Source: Actinoplanes oryzae (GTDB lineage: Bacteria; Actinomycetota; Actinomycetes; Mycobacteriales; Micromonosporaceae). Taken from it: a stretch of DNA of 64,000 bases. Shown in pieces: positions 50,798 to 62,298 of the stretch; position 1 is the first letter of the stretch, and each line of letters opens with the position of its first letter. A model generated the notes under the pieces. That model had not been told where the DNA came from and made no database searches. It worked only from the letters and a program-made list of their open reading frames with translations. Made by a program: the position numbers and the translations under genes. The DNA lies in assembly GCF_030757795.1 (NCBI RefSeq), contig NZ_JAUQWH010000027.1, positions 1 to 64,000 of the forward strand, in the 5' to 3' direction.

Positions 50798-53038
50798 TCA
50801 GAGGGTCAGCGACCAGCTGGTCAGCGTGCCGGTGTCGAGGTTGGCGGCGTCCTGGACGCGGAGCTTCCAGGTGCCGTTGGCGGCCTCCGAGGAGAGGTTG
50901 AGCGGGAACTCCTTGTCGATGTTGTCGGCCGAGCCGCCCGAGCGGCTCTGCAGCACGTAGGCCGTGCCGTCCGGGGCGATCAGGCTGACGACCAGGTCAC
51001 CGATGTAGGTGTGGAGGATCTGGACGTCGACGATGCTCGTGGCGGAGGGGGTGGCCCCGCAGCCGGTGATGACGAGGTCGCTGTCGACGGTGGTGTTGTC
51101 GAGGATCGCCAGGCCGGGGCTGACGCTGCCCGAGCAGCCCGGGGCGCTGCTGACGCCGACGGTCAGCGCCTTGGCGTGGCTCACCGACGGGGTGGTGGCT
51201 TTGAGCGTGACCTGGGCGGAGCCCGAGCCGGCCGTGTCGCTCGCGGTGACGGTGACCGTTGTGGACTCGCCGGCCGGAACCGTCGAGGGCTCGAAGGTGA
51301 CAGTGACACCCGCGGGGACGCCCGTGGCGGTGAAGGTGACCGGCTCGGCCTCGCCGCTCGTCAGCTCGGTGGACAGCGTCACCGTGGCCGAGGTGCCCGG
51401 GGCGATGGCGACCGAGGACTCCGACAGGGCGACGGAGAAGTCGTTGCCGGTGGAGGAGCAGTTCTCGTCCGTGCCGGCCACGTTGACCGCGGTCCACGCG
51501 GCCTGCACCGCGCGGTACTCGGCGCCGCAGAGGCCGTACAGGTCGGTGGCTGCCGCCAGGGTGTAGGCGCGGGCCGTGTTGCCGGGCGTCGTGGTGTTGA
51601 CGTAGCTGGTGTTCGACACGAAGTAGCTGTCCAGCGCCCGGAACCAGATCTTCGCGGCCTTCTCGCGGCCGATGCCGGTGACCGGGTCGGCGGTGCCGCA
51701 GACCGGCGAGGTCCCGTACGCCGTCGCGCCGCTGCCCTCGGCGAGGTCGAAGAAGAAGTGGTTCGCCACGCCGGACGAGTAGTGCACGTCCACGCTGCGG
51801 GTGCTCGTCGACCAGCAGCCGTGCGAGTCGCCGTCGAGCGCCGGGTCGTACATGTAGCGCAGCGGGGTGCCGTTGCCGTTGATGTCGATCTTCTCGCCGA
51901 TGTCGTAGTCGCCCGGGTCGCCGGTGCTGTCCGCGTAGAACTCGACCATCGAGCCGAAGATGTCGCTGGTCGCCTCGTTGAGGCCGCCGGACTCCCCGGA
52001 GTACGTGAGCCCGCCCGGCACCACGTTCTCGGTGACGCCGTGCGACATCTCGTGCCCGGCGACGTCCAGGGCGACGAGCGGCTTGGCGTTGCCGCTGCCG
52101 TCGCCGTAGGTCATCTGGGCGCCGTCCCAGAAGGCGTTCACGTACGCGTTGCCGTAGTGCACCCGCGACGGCACGCCCCGCCCGTCGCCGAAGATGCCGT
52201 TGCGCCCGTGCACGTTCTTGAAGTAGTCGAACGTCACCGCCGCCCCGAAGTGCGCGTCCACGGCCGCCGACGCCCGGTCGGAGGGGGCGCCCGTGCCCCA
52301 GGTGTTGTCGGCGTCGGTGAACGTGGTGCACGTACCGGAGGTGCGGTTGTTGAGGTCGCAGGTCGTGCCGTTGCCGCGCGTCGGGTCGACCAGTGCGAAG
52401 CCCGTCGCCGCGGTGGTCGACTCGACGGCCACCTGACCCGAGTAGATGCTGTTGCCCGTGCCGGCGATGTTCTCGATCTCGTCGTAGGTGCCGACGACCG
52501 TGCCGGTGCGCGCGTCCGTGATGACGTGGTACCGCGACGGCGTCTGCCCGTCGGGCTGCCATCCGGTGACGACCGTCTCCCAGGAGAGCCGGCCGGTGCC
52601 GCTGCTCGCGTCGACGAACAGCTCCGGCGTACCGGTGGAGGTGAGCTTGCCCTTGAAGGTGGCCGTGGCGGTGCGGGCAGTCGCGGCCGCGCCGACCGCG
52701 GGGGTGGTGTTCAGGCTCAGGGGCTTGGCCAGGCCGACCGAACTGCCGGCGTACGTGCCGTCCGCGCGCGTGCGGATGACGATGTCACCGCCGTACACCC
52801 GCAGGCCGTCGTAGGTGCGCGTGTAGCGGGTGACGCCGCCCTTCGCGTCCTTCTTGCTGCTGTAGACCTGGTACGCGTCCCGGGCCGACCCGCGCACGGC
52901 GGCGGCGTGCGTGTCCAGGGCCCGTTCCGCGGCGGCCCTCGGCGACGGGTCCGGTGCGGCCTGGGCGGCCGTGGCGGTGGCCGTCAGGCCTCCCGCGGCC
53001 AGCGCGGCGGCGCCGGCCAGCGCGACTGCTCTTCTCAC
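50798..53038 (-). CDS. Secreted M4 (thermolysin-family) metalloprotease with P-domain
   Basis: 746 aa, GTG start with GGGAGGA. Signal peptide, then an FTP/PepSY-type propeptide (about 40-190), a catalytic domain with HEMSH (about 328-332) and the downstream Glu ligand in GGLNEATSD (about 351). An Ig-like adhesive domain follows (about 520-630), and a C-terminal proprotein-convertase P-domain (about 636-746; YIGDLVVSLIAPDG, TLTSWSL). Typical of actinobacterial secreted neutral proteases. An inverted repeat lies in the leader. Confidence 0.93.
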   Translation of the reverse strand: MRRAVALAGAAALAAGGLTATATAAQAAPDPSPRAAAERALDTHAAAVRGSARDAYQVYSSKKDAKGGVTRYTRTYDGLRVYGGDIVIRTRADGTYAGSSVGLAKPLSLNTTPAVGAAATARTATATFKGKLTSTGTPELFVDASSGTGRLSWETVVTGWQPDGQTPSRYHVITDARTGTVVGTYDEIENIAGTGNSIYSGQVAVESTTAATGFALVDPTRGNGTTCDLNNRTSGTCTTFTDADNTWGTGAPSDRASAAVDAHFGAAVTFDYFKNVHGRNGIFGDGRGVPSRVHYGNAYVNAFWDGAQMTYGDGSGNAKPLVALDVAGHEMSHGVTENVVPGGLTYSGESGGLNEATSDIFGSMVEFYADSTGDPGDYDIGEKIDINGNGTPLRYMYDPALDGDSHGCWSTSTRSVDVHYSSGVANHFFFDLAEGSGATAYGTSPVCGTADPVTGIGREKAAKIWFRALDSYFVSNTSYVNTTTPGNTARAYTLAAATDLYGLCGAEYRAVQAAWTAVNVAGTDENCSSTGNDFSVALSESSVAIAPGTSATVTLSTELTSGEAEPVTFTATGVPAGVTVTFEPSTVPAGESTTVTVTASDTAGSGSAQVTLKATTPSVSHAKALTVGVSSAPGCSGSVSPGLAILDNTTVDSDLVITGCGATPSATSIVDVQILHTYIGDLVVSLIAPDGTAYVLQSRSGGSADNIDKEFPLNLSSEAANGTWKLRVQDAANLDTGTLTSWSLTL

Positions 53039-53341
53039 GTGCGTCCTCCCCACGCGACGGACATTGGCGTCCGTCAATGAGCAAGACTCTGCCGGTCATT
53101 TGTTAAGACTGTGTTTCATTCCATGTCCATCGATGTCAGTGCCGCCGTGAGGTCTGCGGCGGCCGCCGGCGCCGGTGCCGATCTGGCGGTCTCATCCCTG
53201 GTCAGCGCGATGCGCCCGGCGCGGGCCGGCCTTTCCGCCGCGGTCGGGCGTCGCCAGTTCCGCGCGATACACCAGGACCTCGACGTGGGTGACAGGATCG
53301 TCGCCGGCCCGCGGGTCGGTCTGTCCTCGAGGGCTACGGCG
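53039..53341. other. Protease promoter region and spacer, no gene seen
   Basis: About 300 bp between the protease start and the end of the gene at 53342. It holds the 53056-53075 inverted repeat. An ORF on the plus strand from 53111 has no ribosome site or recognisable domain. Confidence 0.4.
53056..53075. promoter_or_regulatory. Inverted repeat GACGGAC-N6-GTCCGTC before the protease gene
   Basis: Perfect 7-bp half sites with a 6-nt spacer, 18-37 nt before the protease GTG; operator or leader hairpin. Confidence 0.5.
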
Positions 53342-53707
53342 TCAGGCCGCGGCCCGGGTGACGGCCCGCCGCAGCGCCGGGTGCCGCTCCTCCCACGCCC
53401 GGCGCACGGCCCGGGGAAGATTCAGCTCGGGCCACACCCGCACGAGCGTGGGCCCGTGCAGATGGTCGCGCAGCTCGCCGACGCGGATGGCCTCGCGCAG
53501 CACGTTCTCGTACATCCAGAGCAGCATGGTGTGCTGCCCGAGGTCGAAGGTGCGCTGCGGGTTCCACCAGAGGCGCAACGGCAGCTCGACCAGGCCGCTC
53601 TCGGGCCCGGCCAGCTCCGTGAGCGTCCCGGCGACGACGACGGCGCGGTGCGGCCGGCTCAGCGGGACGGCGGGAGCGTCGTCGAGCTCGCGCTCGCGGG
53701 TGAACAT
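53342..53707 (-). CDS. Hypothetical conserved actinobacterial protein
   Basis: 121 aa from the ATG at 53707. Mixed alpha/beta pattern: PHRAVVVAGTLTEL, VELPLRLWWNPQRTFDL, HTMLLWMYENVLREA, ending with an Arg-rich helix. A TACGCT hexamer six bases upstream suggests a leaderless transcript. No function recognised. Confidence 0.68.
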   Translation of the reverse strand: MFTRERELDDAPAVPLSRPHRAVVVAGTLTELAGPESGLVELPLRLWWNPQRTFDLGQHTMLLWMYENVLREAIRVGELRDHLHGPTLVRVWPELNLPRAVRRAWEERHPALRRAVTRAAA

Positions 53708-53953
53708 GGGACAAGCGTAAACCGCGACCCTGCCTGGAGTCTCACCGCCTAGGTTCCTAGGATGCCTGAGGGGGTGTGCCTCCGGCACCAATTCCTCAAC
53801 ACGACGGCTTCGCCGACGAGCCCGGCAATTTTCTCGTACGGGGGTCAGCAGCGCTTCGATCCGCTGGCGTTGCGGTCGCGGCGTGGACGCCTCGCGGTCG
53901 TGGTCGGCTTCCGACCGCGACCGCGAGGATCGTGTGCCTGGGGAGGAGCTCCG

Positions 53954-54949
53954 TCACAGGTCGAGGACGGTGGCGTCGATCTCGTCGAGCTCGCTCTGGG
54001 ACAGGCGCAGGGTCTGCAGGGCGAGGACGTTGTTCTCGAGCTGGGCGACGCTGCTGGCGCCGATGATGAGGCTGGTCATGCGGGGGTCGCGCAGTGCCCA
54101 GGCGAGAGCCATCTGGGCGAGGCTCTGACCGCGGCGCTTGGCGATGTCGTTGAGCGAGTGGAGGCGGGCGAGGGTCGTGGCGTCGAGGGCGTCCTCGTTG
54201 AGGAAGCGGCTGGTGCGGATGCGGCTGTCTTCGGGGATGCCGTTGAGGTAGCGGTCGGTGAGCAGGCCCTGCTGCAGGGGGCTGAAGGCGATGCAGCCGG
54301 CGCCGGCGGTCTCGAGGGTGTCGAGGAGGTTGTCGCGTTCGGTCCAGCGGTTGAGGATCGAGTAGGAGGGCTGGTGGATGAGCAGGGGGGTGCCCAGCTC
54401 GGCGAGGACGCGGGCGGCTTCGGCGGTCTGTGCGGAGGTGTAGTTGGAGAGGCCGACGTAGAGGGCTTTGCCGCTGCGGACGATGGCGTCGAGGGCGCCC
54501 ATCGTCTCCTCGACGGGGGTGTCGGGGTCGGGGCGGTGGTGGTAGAAGATGTCGACGTAGTCGAGGCCGAGGCGCTGCAGGGACTGGTCGAGGCTGCTGA
54601 TGAGGTATTTGCGGCTGCCGCGGTCGCCGTAGGGGCCGGGCCACATGTCGTAGCCGGCCTTGCTGGAGATGACGAGTTCGTCGCGGTAGGGCTTGAGGTC
54701 GGTGCTCAGGAGACGGCCGAAGTTGGTTTCGGCGCTGCCGTAGGGCGGGCCGTAGTTGTTGGCCAGGTCGAAGTGGGTGACGCCGAGGTCGAAGGCGCGG
54801 CGGACGATGGCGCGCTGGGTGTCGAAGGGCTTGTTGTCGCCGAAGTTGTGCCAGAGGCCGAGGGAGAGGGCGGGCAGCTGGAGGCCGCTGCGCCCGGCGC
54901 GGCGGTAGGTCATGGTGTCGTAGCGGTTCTGGGCCGCGGAGTAGGTCAC
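53954..54949 (-). CDS. Aldo/keto reductase (YghZ / L-glyceraldehyde-3-phosphate reductase-like)
   Basis: 331 aa NADPH-dependent reductase. The tetrad can be placed: Asp in HFDLANNYG, Tyr in NNYGPPYG, Lys in VISSKAGYDMWPG, His in IFYHHRPD. The opening MTYRRAGRSGLQLPALSLGLWHNFGD matches the YghZ branch. The GTG at 54949 has a TAGGCT -10 seven bases upstream; the long upstream extension is rejected. Divergent from the gcvP riboswitch region. Confidence 0.92.
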   Translation of the reverse strand: MTYSAAQNRYDTMTYRRAGRSGLQLPALSLGLWHNFGDNKPFDTQRAIVRRAFDLGVTHFDLANNYGPPYGSAETNFGRLLSTDLKPYRDELVISSKAGYDMWPGPYGDRGSRKYLISSLDQSLQRLGLDYVDIFYHHRPDPDTPVEETMGALDAIVRSGKALYVGLSNYTSAQTAEAARVLAELGTPLLIHQPSYSILNRWTERDNLLDTLETAGAGCIAFSPLQQGLLTDRYLNGIPEDSRIRTSRFLNEDALDATTLARLHSLNDIAKRRGQSLAQMALAWALRDPRMTSLIIGASSVAQLENNVLALQTLRLSQSELDEIDATVLDL

Positions 54950-54956
54950 ACACCAC

Positions 54957-54962
54957 AGCCTA
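54957..54962 (-). promoter_or_regulatory. -10 element TAGGCT, leaderless start of the aldo/keto reductase gene
   Basis: TAGGCT ends 7 nt before the GTG start. Confidence 0.45.
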
Positions 54963-55015
54963 CGAATAGGGGTCCGCGTCATGATCACTGGTAGGTTGGG
55001 GTCAGCCGAACCACC

Positions 55016-55120
55016 CACGCGGGAGAGACCGCTCGTCACGAAGCGGCGCCGAAGGGGCAAATCCTCCCCGGAACCTCTCAGGCAAAAGGACTGCGCGGGG
55101 TGAGGCGACTCTGGAGTGCG
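55016..55120 (+). ncRNA. Glycine riboswitch (single aptamer) of gcvP
   Basis: Shows the conserved gcvT-element blocks in order: GCGGGAGAGACC, GCCGAAGGGGCAAA, CCCGGAACCTCTCAGGCAAA, AGGACTGCGCGGGG and GACTCTGGAG. Only one aptamer is visible and the 60-nt stretch to the ATG holds the expression platform. It should raise gcvP expression when glycine is plentiful. Confidence 0.93.
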
Positions 55121-55181
55121 CGTGCTGGGTATGACAGAGGGGGAGGGTTGACCGCTGACCCCCTGCCCCGGGAGCCGCCAC

Positions 55182-57992
<2,811 letters not shown>

Positions 57993-58004
57993 TCGCTGGT
58001 GGGG

Positions 58005-58035
58005 GCCGGGTCTGCCTGCGGGTGGGCCCGGCTTT
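58005..58035 (+). terminator. Terminator hairpin after gcvP
   Basis: 8-bp stem GCCGGGTC/GGCCCGGC with one G-U pair, followed by TTT, 12 nt after the stop. Confidence 0.6.
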
Positions 58036-58197
58036 GCCGTGTCCTTGGGTGATCACCGTGTTCGTCGGCGTCGTGCCCGGCCCCGGCGGCCTCACCGCGA
58101 TCCTGCTGCTGCTGGCCTCCGATCCGGTCGTCGGCCCGGACGTTTCGCTGCCGGCGGGTCGTCGCGCTCAGGGGCGTCGAGGGCAGGCGGGCGCACG

Positions 58198-58239
58198 GAA
58201 ACGGGCCCGCGGCCGGGGGGACAGCTGCGGGCCCGTTTC
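58198..58239 (+). terminator. Second hairpin downstream of gcvP
   Basis: Perfect 13-bp stem GAAACGGGCCCGC with its complement, 16-nt loop. The stem is itself partly palindromic (CGGGCCCG). Confidence 0.55.
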
Positions 58240-58566
58240 GGGGTGCCTGGACCAGGCGTCGGCACGGGGGCGGGTGCCGGCGGTCCGGGCGTGCGGGGGA
58301 GCGTGGCAGCGCTCGGGGGCGGCGTCGTCGCCGCTTGGCGGGTCCCGGTGGCGGCCGGCGTCGGTGCCGGACCGGTGCCGGTGCTGTCCGGCTGGCTGCG
58401 GCGCGGGCCTCGGCGTCGTCGCCGTGTCGCGCGGGCCTCGGCGGCGTCGCCGGGGCGGCGGCATGCGGGCCGGGTCGCCGGGTGTCCCGGTGCCGAAACG
58501 CCGGTGGCGGGGTCGGGCGGCCGGGTGTGGTGGCCTGGCTGCGCGGGGCCCCGGGTTGCCCTCGGG

Positions 58567-58674
58567 GTGCGGGGGCGTGCCGGGTGCCGGCCGGGTGGTG
58601 GCTCTCAGACTGCGAGGGCGTGCCGGGTGGTGGCCGGGTGGTGACTCTCAGGCTGCGAGGGCGTGGCGGGCCGG
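58567..58674. repeat. About 2.5 copies of a 43-bp unit including the DUF5999 stop codon
   Basis: On the minus strand the gene ends Ala-Leu-Ala-Ala-stop (CTCGCAGCCTGA). The same segment with GAG(A/T)...CACCACCCGGCC recurs downstream with few changes, and a partial copy follows. Confidence 0.85.
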
Positions 58675-58848
58675 GCCGCGGTGCGGCTCGATGAGGCGGC
58701 CGTCGGGCAGGAGCTCGCCGGTGTCCTCGAAGACGATGACGCCGTTGCAGAGCAGGCTCCAGCCTTGCTCCGGGAAGGTCGCCACGATCCGGGCGGCCTC
58801 GCGGTCCACGGCCTCGGCGGTGGGGCAGGGGTTCTGGTGCTGGCACAT
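58648..58848 (-). CDS. DUF5999-family small protein
   Basis: 66 aa actinobacterial protein beginning MCQHQNPCP, with a Cys-His-Cys cluster at the N terminus that may bind metal, then EQGWSLLCNGVIVFEDTGELLPDG. GTG at 58851 and ATG at 58848 are both possible; GGAGA suits the ATG. Function unknown. Its 3' end is part of a tandem repeat. Confidence 0.8.
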   Translation of the reverse strand: MCQHQNPCPTAEAVDREAARIVATFPEQGWSLLCNGVIVFEDTGELLPDGRLIEPHRGPARHALAA

Positions 58849-59779
58849 CACGGGGTCTCCGGTAGGGGCTTGTGTTGAGCTTCACATCAACGGGGCCGAA
58901 CACTACTCCTTCCGGAACGAGTCCGGGAGGAGCGGGTGACGGGCTCCGCCGGTGCGAGGGCACTGTTCAGATGTTCCACGGTGGCGGCCGATACGGCCAC
59001 TGTCGGACACACGTGCAACCTGACGGACCGGTTCATCCGGCCTCCTGCCTGCACGGTCACCGTCCGTCATGCCACCTCGGACGGTGGCGCCCCGGAGGCG
59101 GCGACCCGCCGAGCTTGGGTCACGGGGGCGCCGGGGCGACGGACTGATGGTGCGAAAACTCCGCCGAACGGCCAGCGTGATCCATCCGATCGGCACCCCT
59201 CAGCGCGACTCTGTGTTGCCGAGGTGCGTGTCTGCGTAACCGGTTTCGACAGTGTGGGTTGTCGATGTCCGCGTCGGCGCGCACCTGTGGTTTCGCCGCT
59301 GTCGATCTCCTGCTCGCGGGGCCGGGGAGCGGAGCCGGAGCGGGCAAGATCGTCGCTCTGGGTTACGCATCGGGAGCGGTCGAAGACGTCGCGTGTGCGT
59401 ACCGGTTTCGGCGGGAACGAGATCCGGCGCCCCACCGCCCGGGCGTGTCGCGCCGCTCCTTCGGCGGCGCTGCCGGACTAGTCACGTCTCTACAGCGCGT
59501 CACCGTGCGGGCGGCCGCCGGCGTGGCGCGGGTGCTGGAACCCGACAGATGCCGAGGCGCGTGGGAGCGCTCTCGGGGTCCGGGCCGCGGCCGGCGACGG
59601 TCCGGAGGGGAATCCGGCATGCCGGACCAATCGCGCGTGTGCGAACGCGTGGGAACATGTGCGGAGTTGTCCCGCAAGATCACATGGCGGCCGCTGTGAC
59701 GGATCACCGCCGCCGGACCCCTTGTGCGCACGCCCACCGGGGCGATATGCGCGTCCGCGCGCCCGGTAGGTTGAGGCAC
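58849..59779. other. 930-bp stretch with no convincing gene, moderately lower GC
   Basis: Between DUF5999 and peptide deformylase. ORFs in several frames lack ribosome sites and recognisable domains. Two diverged copies of a (G)TGCGTA(A)CCGGTTTCG segment lie at about 59228-59253 and 59395-59412. A CebR-like 14-mer (TGGGAGCGCTCTCG) lies at 59562. It may be a decayed gene or a regulatory/RNA region. Confidence 0.4.
59767..59772 (+). promoter_or_regulatory. -10 element TAGGTT, leaderless start of def
   Basis: TAGGTT ends 7 nt before the ATG at 59780. Confidence 0.5.
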
Positions 59780-60274
59780 ATGACTGTGCGTCCCATCCGG
59801 ATCTTCGGCGACCCCGTCCTGCGCACCCCGGCCGAGCCGGTCACCGCGTTCGACAACGAGCTGCGCGCCCTGATCGCCGACCTGGAGGACACCGTCCGCG
59901 AGCCCGGCCGCGCCGGGGTCGCCGCCCCGCAGATCGGCGTGGGCCTGCGCGCCTTCTCCTACAACGTCGGCGGCCGCGTCGGTCACCTGGTCAACCCGGT
60001 GCTCAGCGACTTCGACGGCGAGCAGGACGACGAGGAGGGCTGCCTGTCGCTGCCCGGCCTCGGCTTCGCCACCCCGCGCGCGTTCGCCGTCACCGCGACC
60101 GGCTTCGACCAGCACGGCGCCCCGGTGACCATCGCCGCCACCGGCTTCCTCGCCCGCGCCCTGCAGCACGAGACCGACCACCTCGACGGCCGCCTCTACA
60201 TCGACACCCTCACCGGCGACACCCGCCGCCAGGCCCTGCGCGAGCTGCGCCGCACCCTGCCGGCCCGCGCATGA
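59780..60274 (+). CDS. def: Peptide deformylase
   Basis: Removes the N-formyl group from new proteins; iron or zinc enzyme. The three motifs are GVAAPQIGVG, EGCLSLP (metal Cys) and QHETDHLDG (metal His pair with catalytic Glu). 164 aa, normal length. The upstream in-frame extension to 59252 lies in the gene-poor stretch and is rejected. Its stop overlaps the start of the methyltransferase gene. Confidence 0.96.
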   Translation: MTVRPIRIFGDPVLRTPAEPVTAFDNELRALIADLEDTVREPGRAGVAAPQIGVGLRAFSYNVGGRVGHLVNPVLSDFDGEQDDEEGCLSLPGLGFATPRAFAVTATGFDQHGAPVTIAATGFLARALQHETDHLDGRLYIDTLTGDTRRQALRELRRTLPARA

Positions 60275-61137
60275 CCCCGGAGCCCGCCAAGCCCACACCG
60301 CCCGCGCCCGGCTCCGCACCCGCGCCCGTGCCCGGCTCCGCGCCCGGCTCCGCGCCCGGCTCCGCGCCCGGCTCCGCGCCCGGCTCCGGCTCCGCGCCCG
60401 GGCCCGTCACGGCGGAGTCCGGCATCACCCGGCTGGCCCGGGCCTCGCTCGCCGCGGGCGACGCGACGGGCTGGTTCGAGCGGCTCTACGCCGAGGCCGA
60501 GGCCGGCGCGGCCGAGATCCCCTGGGACAGCGAGCACCCCAGCCGCCTGCTCACCGAGTGGGCCGAGCACGGCGACGTCACCGGCGCCGCCCGCACCGCC
60601 CTGGTCGTCGGCTGCGGGCCGGGCCGCGACGCCGAGTACCTGGCCCGGCTCGGCTTCGTGGTCACCGCCTTCGACATCTCCGCCACCGCGATCCGCACCG
60701 CGCGCCGGCGCCACCCCGACTCGCCGGTGGACTACGTCGAGGCTGACCTGCTGGCCCTGCCGCACGCCTGGCGCGGCGCCTTCGACCTGGTCGTCGAGAG
60801 CAACAACGTCCAGGCCCTGCCCGAGCCGGTCCGCCGCCGCGCCATCGCCGCGATCGGCCCGCTGGTCGCCCCGGGCGGCACCCTCCTGGTCCTGGCAGCC
60901 GCGCACGGCACCACGACCACCGCACCCGTACGCGATCACGCCCTGCGCGTCGGCGTAGTCGGTACGAACACCACCGCGGAGGACATGGCGGCGGACGGCC
61001 CGCCGTGGCCGCTCACCCGCGCCGAGATCGACGCCTTCGCCGCCGGCACCGGCCTGACCCCGATCGCCGTCGAGCACCTGACCGACCCGTCAGGCCCGTT
61101 CGTCACCCGCTGGCGAGCCGAGTTCACCGCCGCCTGA
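60271..61137 (+). CDS. Class I SAM-dependent methyltransferase with repetitive N terminus
   Basis: 288 aa. Motif I is VVGCGPGRDAEYLARLG near residue 112-128, then FDISATAIRTARRR and VEADLLALP. This matches thiopurine-methyltransferase-like small-molecule methyltransferases. The first 48 residues are an APGSAPGSAP array encoded by 12-bp repeats. ATGA overlap with def indicates co-expression. Substrate unknown. Confidence 0.88.
   Translation: MTPEPAKPTPPAPGSAPAPVPGSAPGSAPGSAPGSAPGSGSAPGPVTAESGITRLARASLAAGDATGWFERLYAEAEAGAAEIPWDSEHPSRLLTEWAEHGDVTGAARTALVVGCGPGRDAEYLARLGFVVTAFDISATAIRTARRRHPDSPVDYVEADLLALPHAWRGAFDLVVESNNVQALPEPVRRRAIAAIGPLVAPGGTLLVLAAAHGTTTTAPVRDHALRVGVVGTNTTAEDMAADGPPWPLTRAEIDAFAAGTGLTPIAVEHLTDPSGPFVTRWRAEFTAA
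60331..60398 (+). repeat. 12-bp coding tandem repeats
   Basis: About five copies of GGCTCCGCGCCC encoding Gly-Ser-Ala-Pro in the methyltransferase N terminus. Confidence 0.9.
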
Positions 61138-61152
61138 CAGACTCCCGCCCGC

Positions 61153-62298
61153 TCACAGGATCACGAACTCCGGCGGCGGGTGGCGCAGGAACTCGTGGTG
61201 CGAGATGTCCCACCCGTACGCCCCGGCCCGCCCGAACACCACCACGTCGCCCGCCCGCAGCAGCCCGACCCGCTCCCCGCGCGCCAGCACGTCGCGCGGC
61301 GTGCACAACTCGCCGGCCACGTCCACCTCGGCGTCGCGTACCTGCGGCCGCTGCCACGGGTACGGCCACTGCGGCACGTCCAGCACGGTGAACGGATGGC
61401 TGTAGCCCCACGCCGCGGGCAGCCGGAAGTGATGCGTCCCGCCGCGCAGCACCGCGAACCACCGCCCGTGCGTGCGCTTGACGTCCAGCACCGTGGCCGC
61501 GTACCAGCCGGCGTCCGCAGCCAGGAACCGCCCCGGCTCGACGATCAGCGTCACCCCGCCGGGCACCCGCACGTCGCGCAGCGCCGCCACGTCCATGCGC
61601 GCCGCGCTGCGGTAGTCGACGCCCAGTCCGCCGCCGGCGTTGACCACGCGCAGCCGCAGCCCGTGTTCGCGGGCGGTGCGCACCGACCAGTCGAGGCAGT
61701 CGGTGAGGAAGCGGGCGTGGGCGGCGCCGTCGAGGTTGTTCGACACCGCGTGCAGGTGGAAGCCGATCACCCGCACGTGCGGCGCGGGCAGGGCGAGCAC
61801 CTCGCCCAGCTGCGTCTCGTCGATGCCGAACGCGGTGGGCGTACCCGTCATCGCATGGCTGCCCGACGGCCCGGCGGCGGCCCGGTTGATCCGCAGGCAC
61901 ACGTCGGCCACGACCCCTTCGGCGGCGGCCAGCGCGTCCAGGCGGCGCAGCTCGTGAGCGCTCTCCACGTTGATCTGCGCGCCCGCCCGCACCGCCAGGG
62001 TGAGCTCGGCGTCGGTCTTGGCGGGCCCGCCGAACACGAGGCGCCGCGCCCCCGCCTCGACGGCCAGCCGCAGCTCCCCGCCGGAGGCGACTTCGAGGCC
62101 GTCGCACGCCTGGGCCAGGGCCCGGACCATCTCGGGGTGCCCGTTGGCCTTGACCGCGTACAGCAGGACGGTCCCGGCGGGCAGCGCCGCCCGCACCTCG
62201 GCGGCGCGCCGGCGGGCCACGGCGCGGTCGTAGACGTAGGCGCACACCGGCGCCGGCAGTGACCGCAGGGCCGCGGCGACGCGATCAGGCAGGGACAT
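61153..62298 (-). CDS. PLP-dependent fold-III decarboxylase of a siderophore pathway (SbnH-like)
   Basis: 381 aa, alanine-racemase-like barrel. PLP Lys in LLYAVKANGHP (about K49), HLHAVSNN, a glycine-rich phosphate site NAGGGLGVDY, the IVEPGRFL segment and a late GELCTPRD carrying the active-site Cys. This is the diaminopimelate/ornithine decarboxylase fold. Coupling by a 14-bp overlap to an IucA/IucC synthetase resembles SbnH in staphyloferrin B pathways, which decarboxylates a citryl-amine intermediate or an amino acid (inference). Confidence 0.88.
   Translation of the reverse strand: MSLPDRVAAALRSLPAPVCAYVYDRAVARRRAAEVRAALPAGTVLLYAVKANGHPEMVRALAQACDGLEVASGGELRLAVEAGARRLVFGGPAKTDAELTLAVRAGAQINVESAHELRRLDALAAAEGVVADVCLRINRAAAGPSGSHAMTGTPTAFGIDETQLGEVLALPAPHVRVIGFHLHAVSNNLDGAAHARFLTDCLDWSVRTAREHGLRLRVVNAGGGLGVDYRSAARMDVAALRDVRVPGGVTLIVEPGRFLAADAGWYAATVLDVKRTHGRWFAVLRGGTHHFRLPAAWGYSHPFTVLDVPQWPYPWQRPQVRDAEVDVAGELCTPRDVLARGERVGLLRAGDVVVFGRAGAYGWDISHHEFLRHPPPEFVIL

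Larger units (their letters stand above)
57993..58647. other. 655-bp spacer between convergent genes, no gene seen
   Basis: Contains two hairpins (58005-58035, 58198-58239) and, at its far end, tandem copies of the DUF5999 gene terminus. ORFs crossing it are low-complexity shadows. Confidence 0.5.

Noticed and set aside
53111-53752. Plus-strand ORF next to the protease promoter
   Set aside because: No ribosome site, no domain, and it covers the more credible minus-strand gene at 53342-53707.
58936-59481. ORF in the gene-poor stretch
   Set aside because: Composition and lack of a ribosome site do not support coding; several frames are open equally by chance in GC-rich DNA.
59252-59779. 5' extension of peptide deformylase
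   Set aside because: The family starts at the ATG at 59780, which has a leaderless-type -10; the extension has no similarity to the family.
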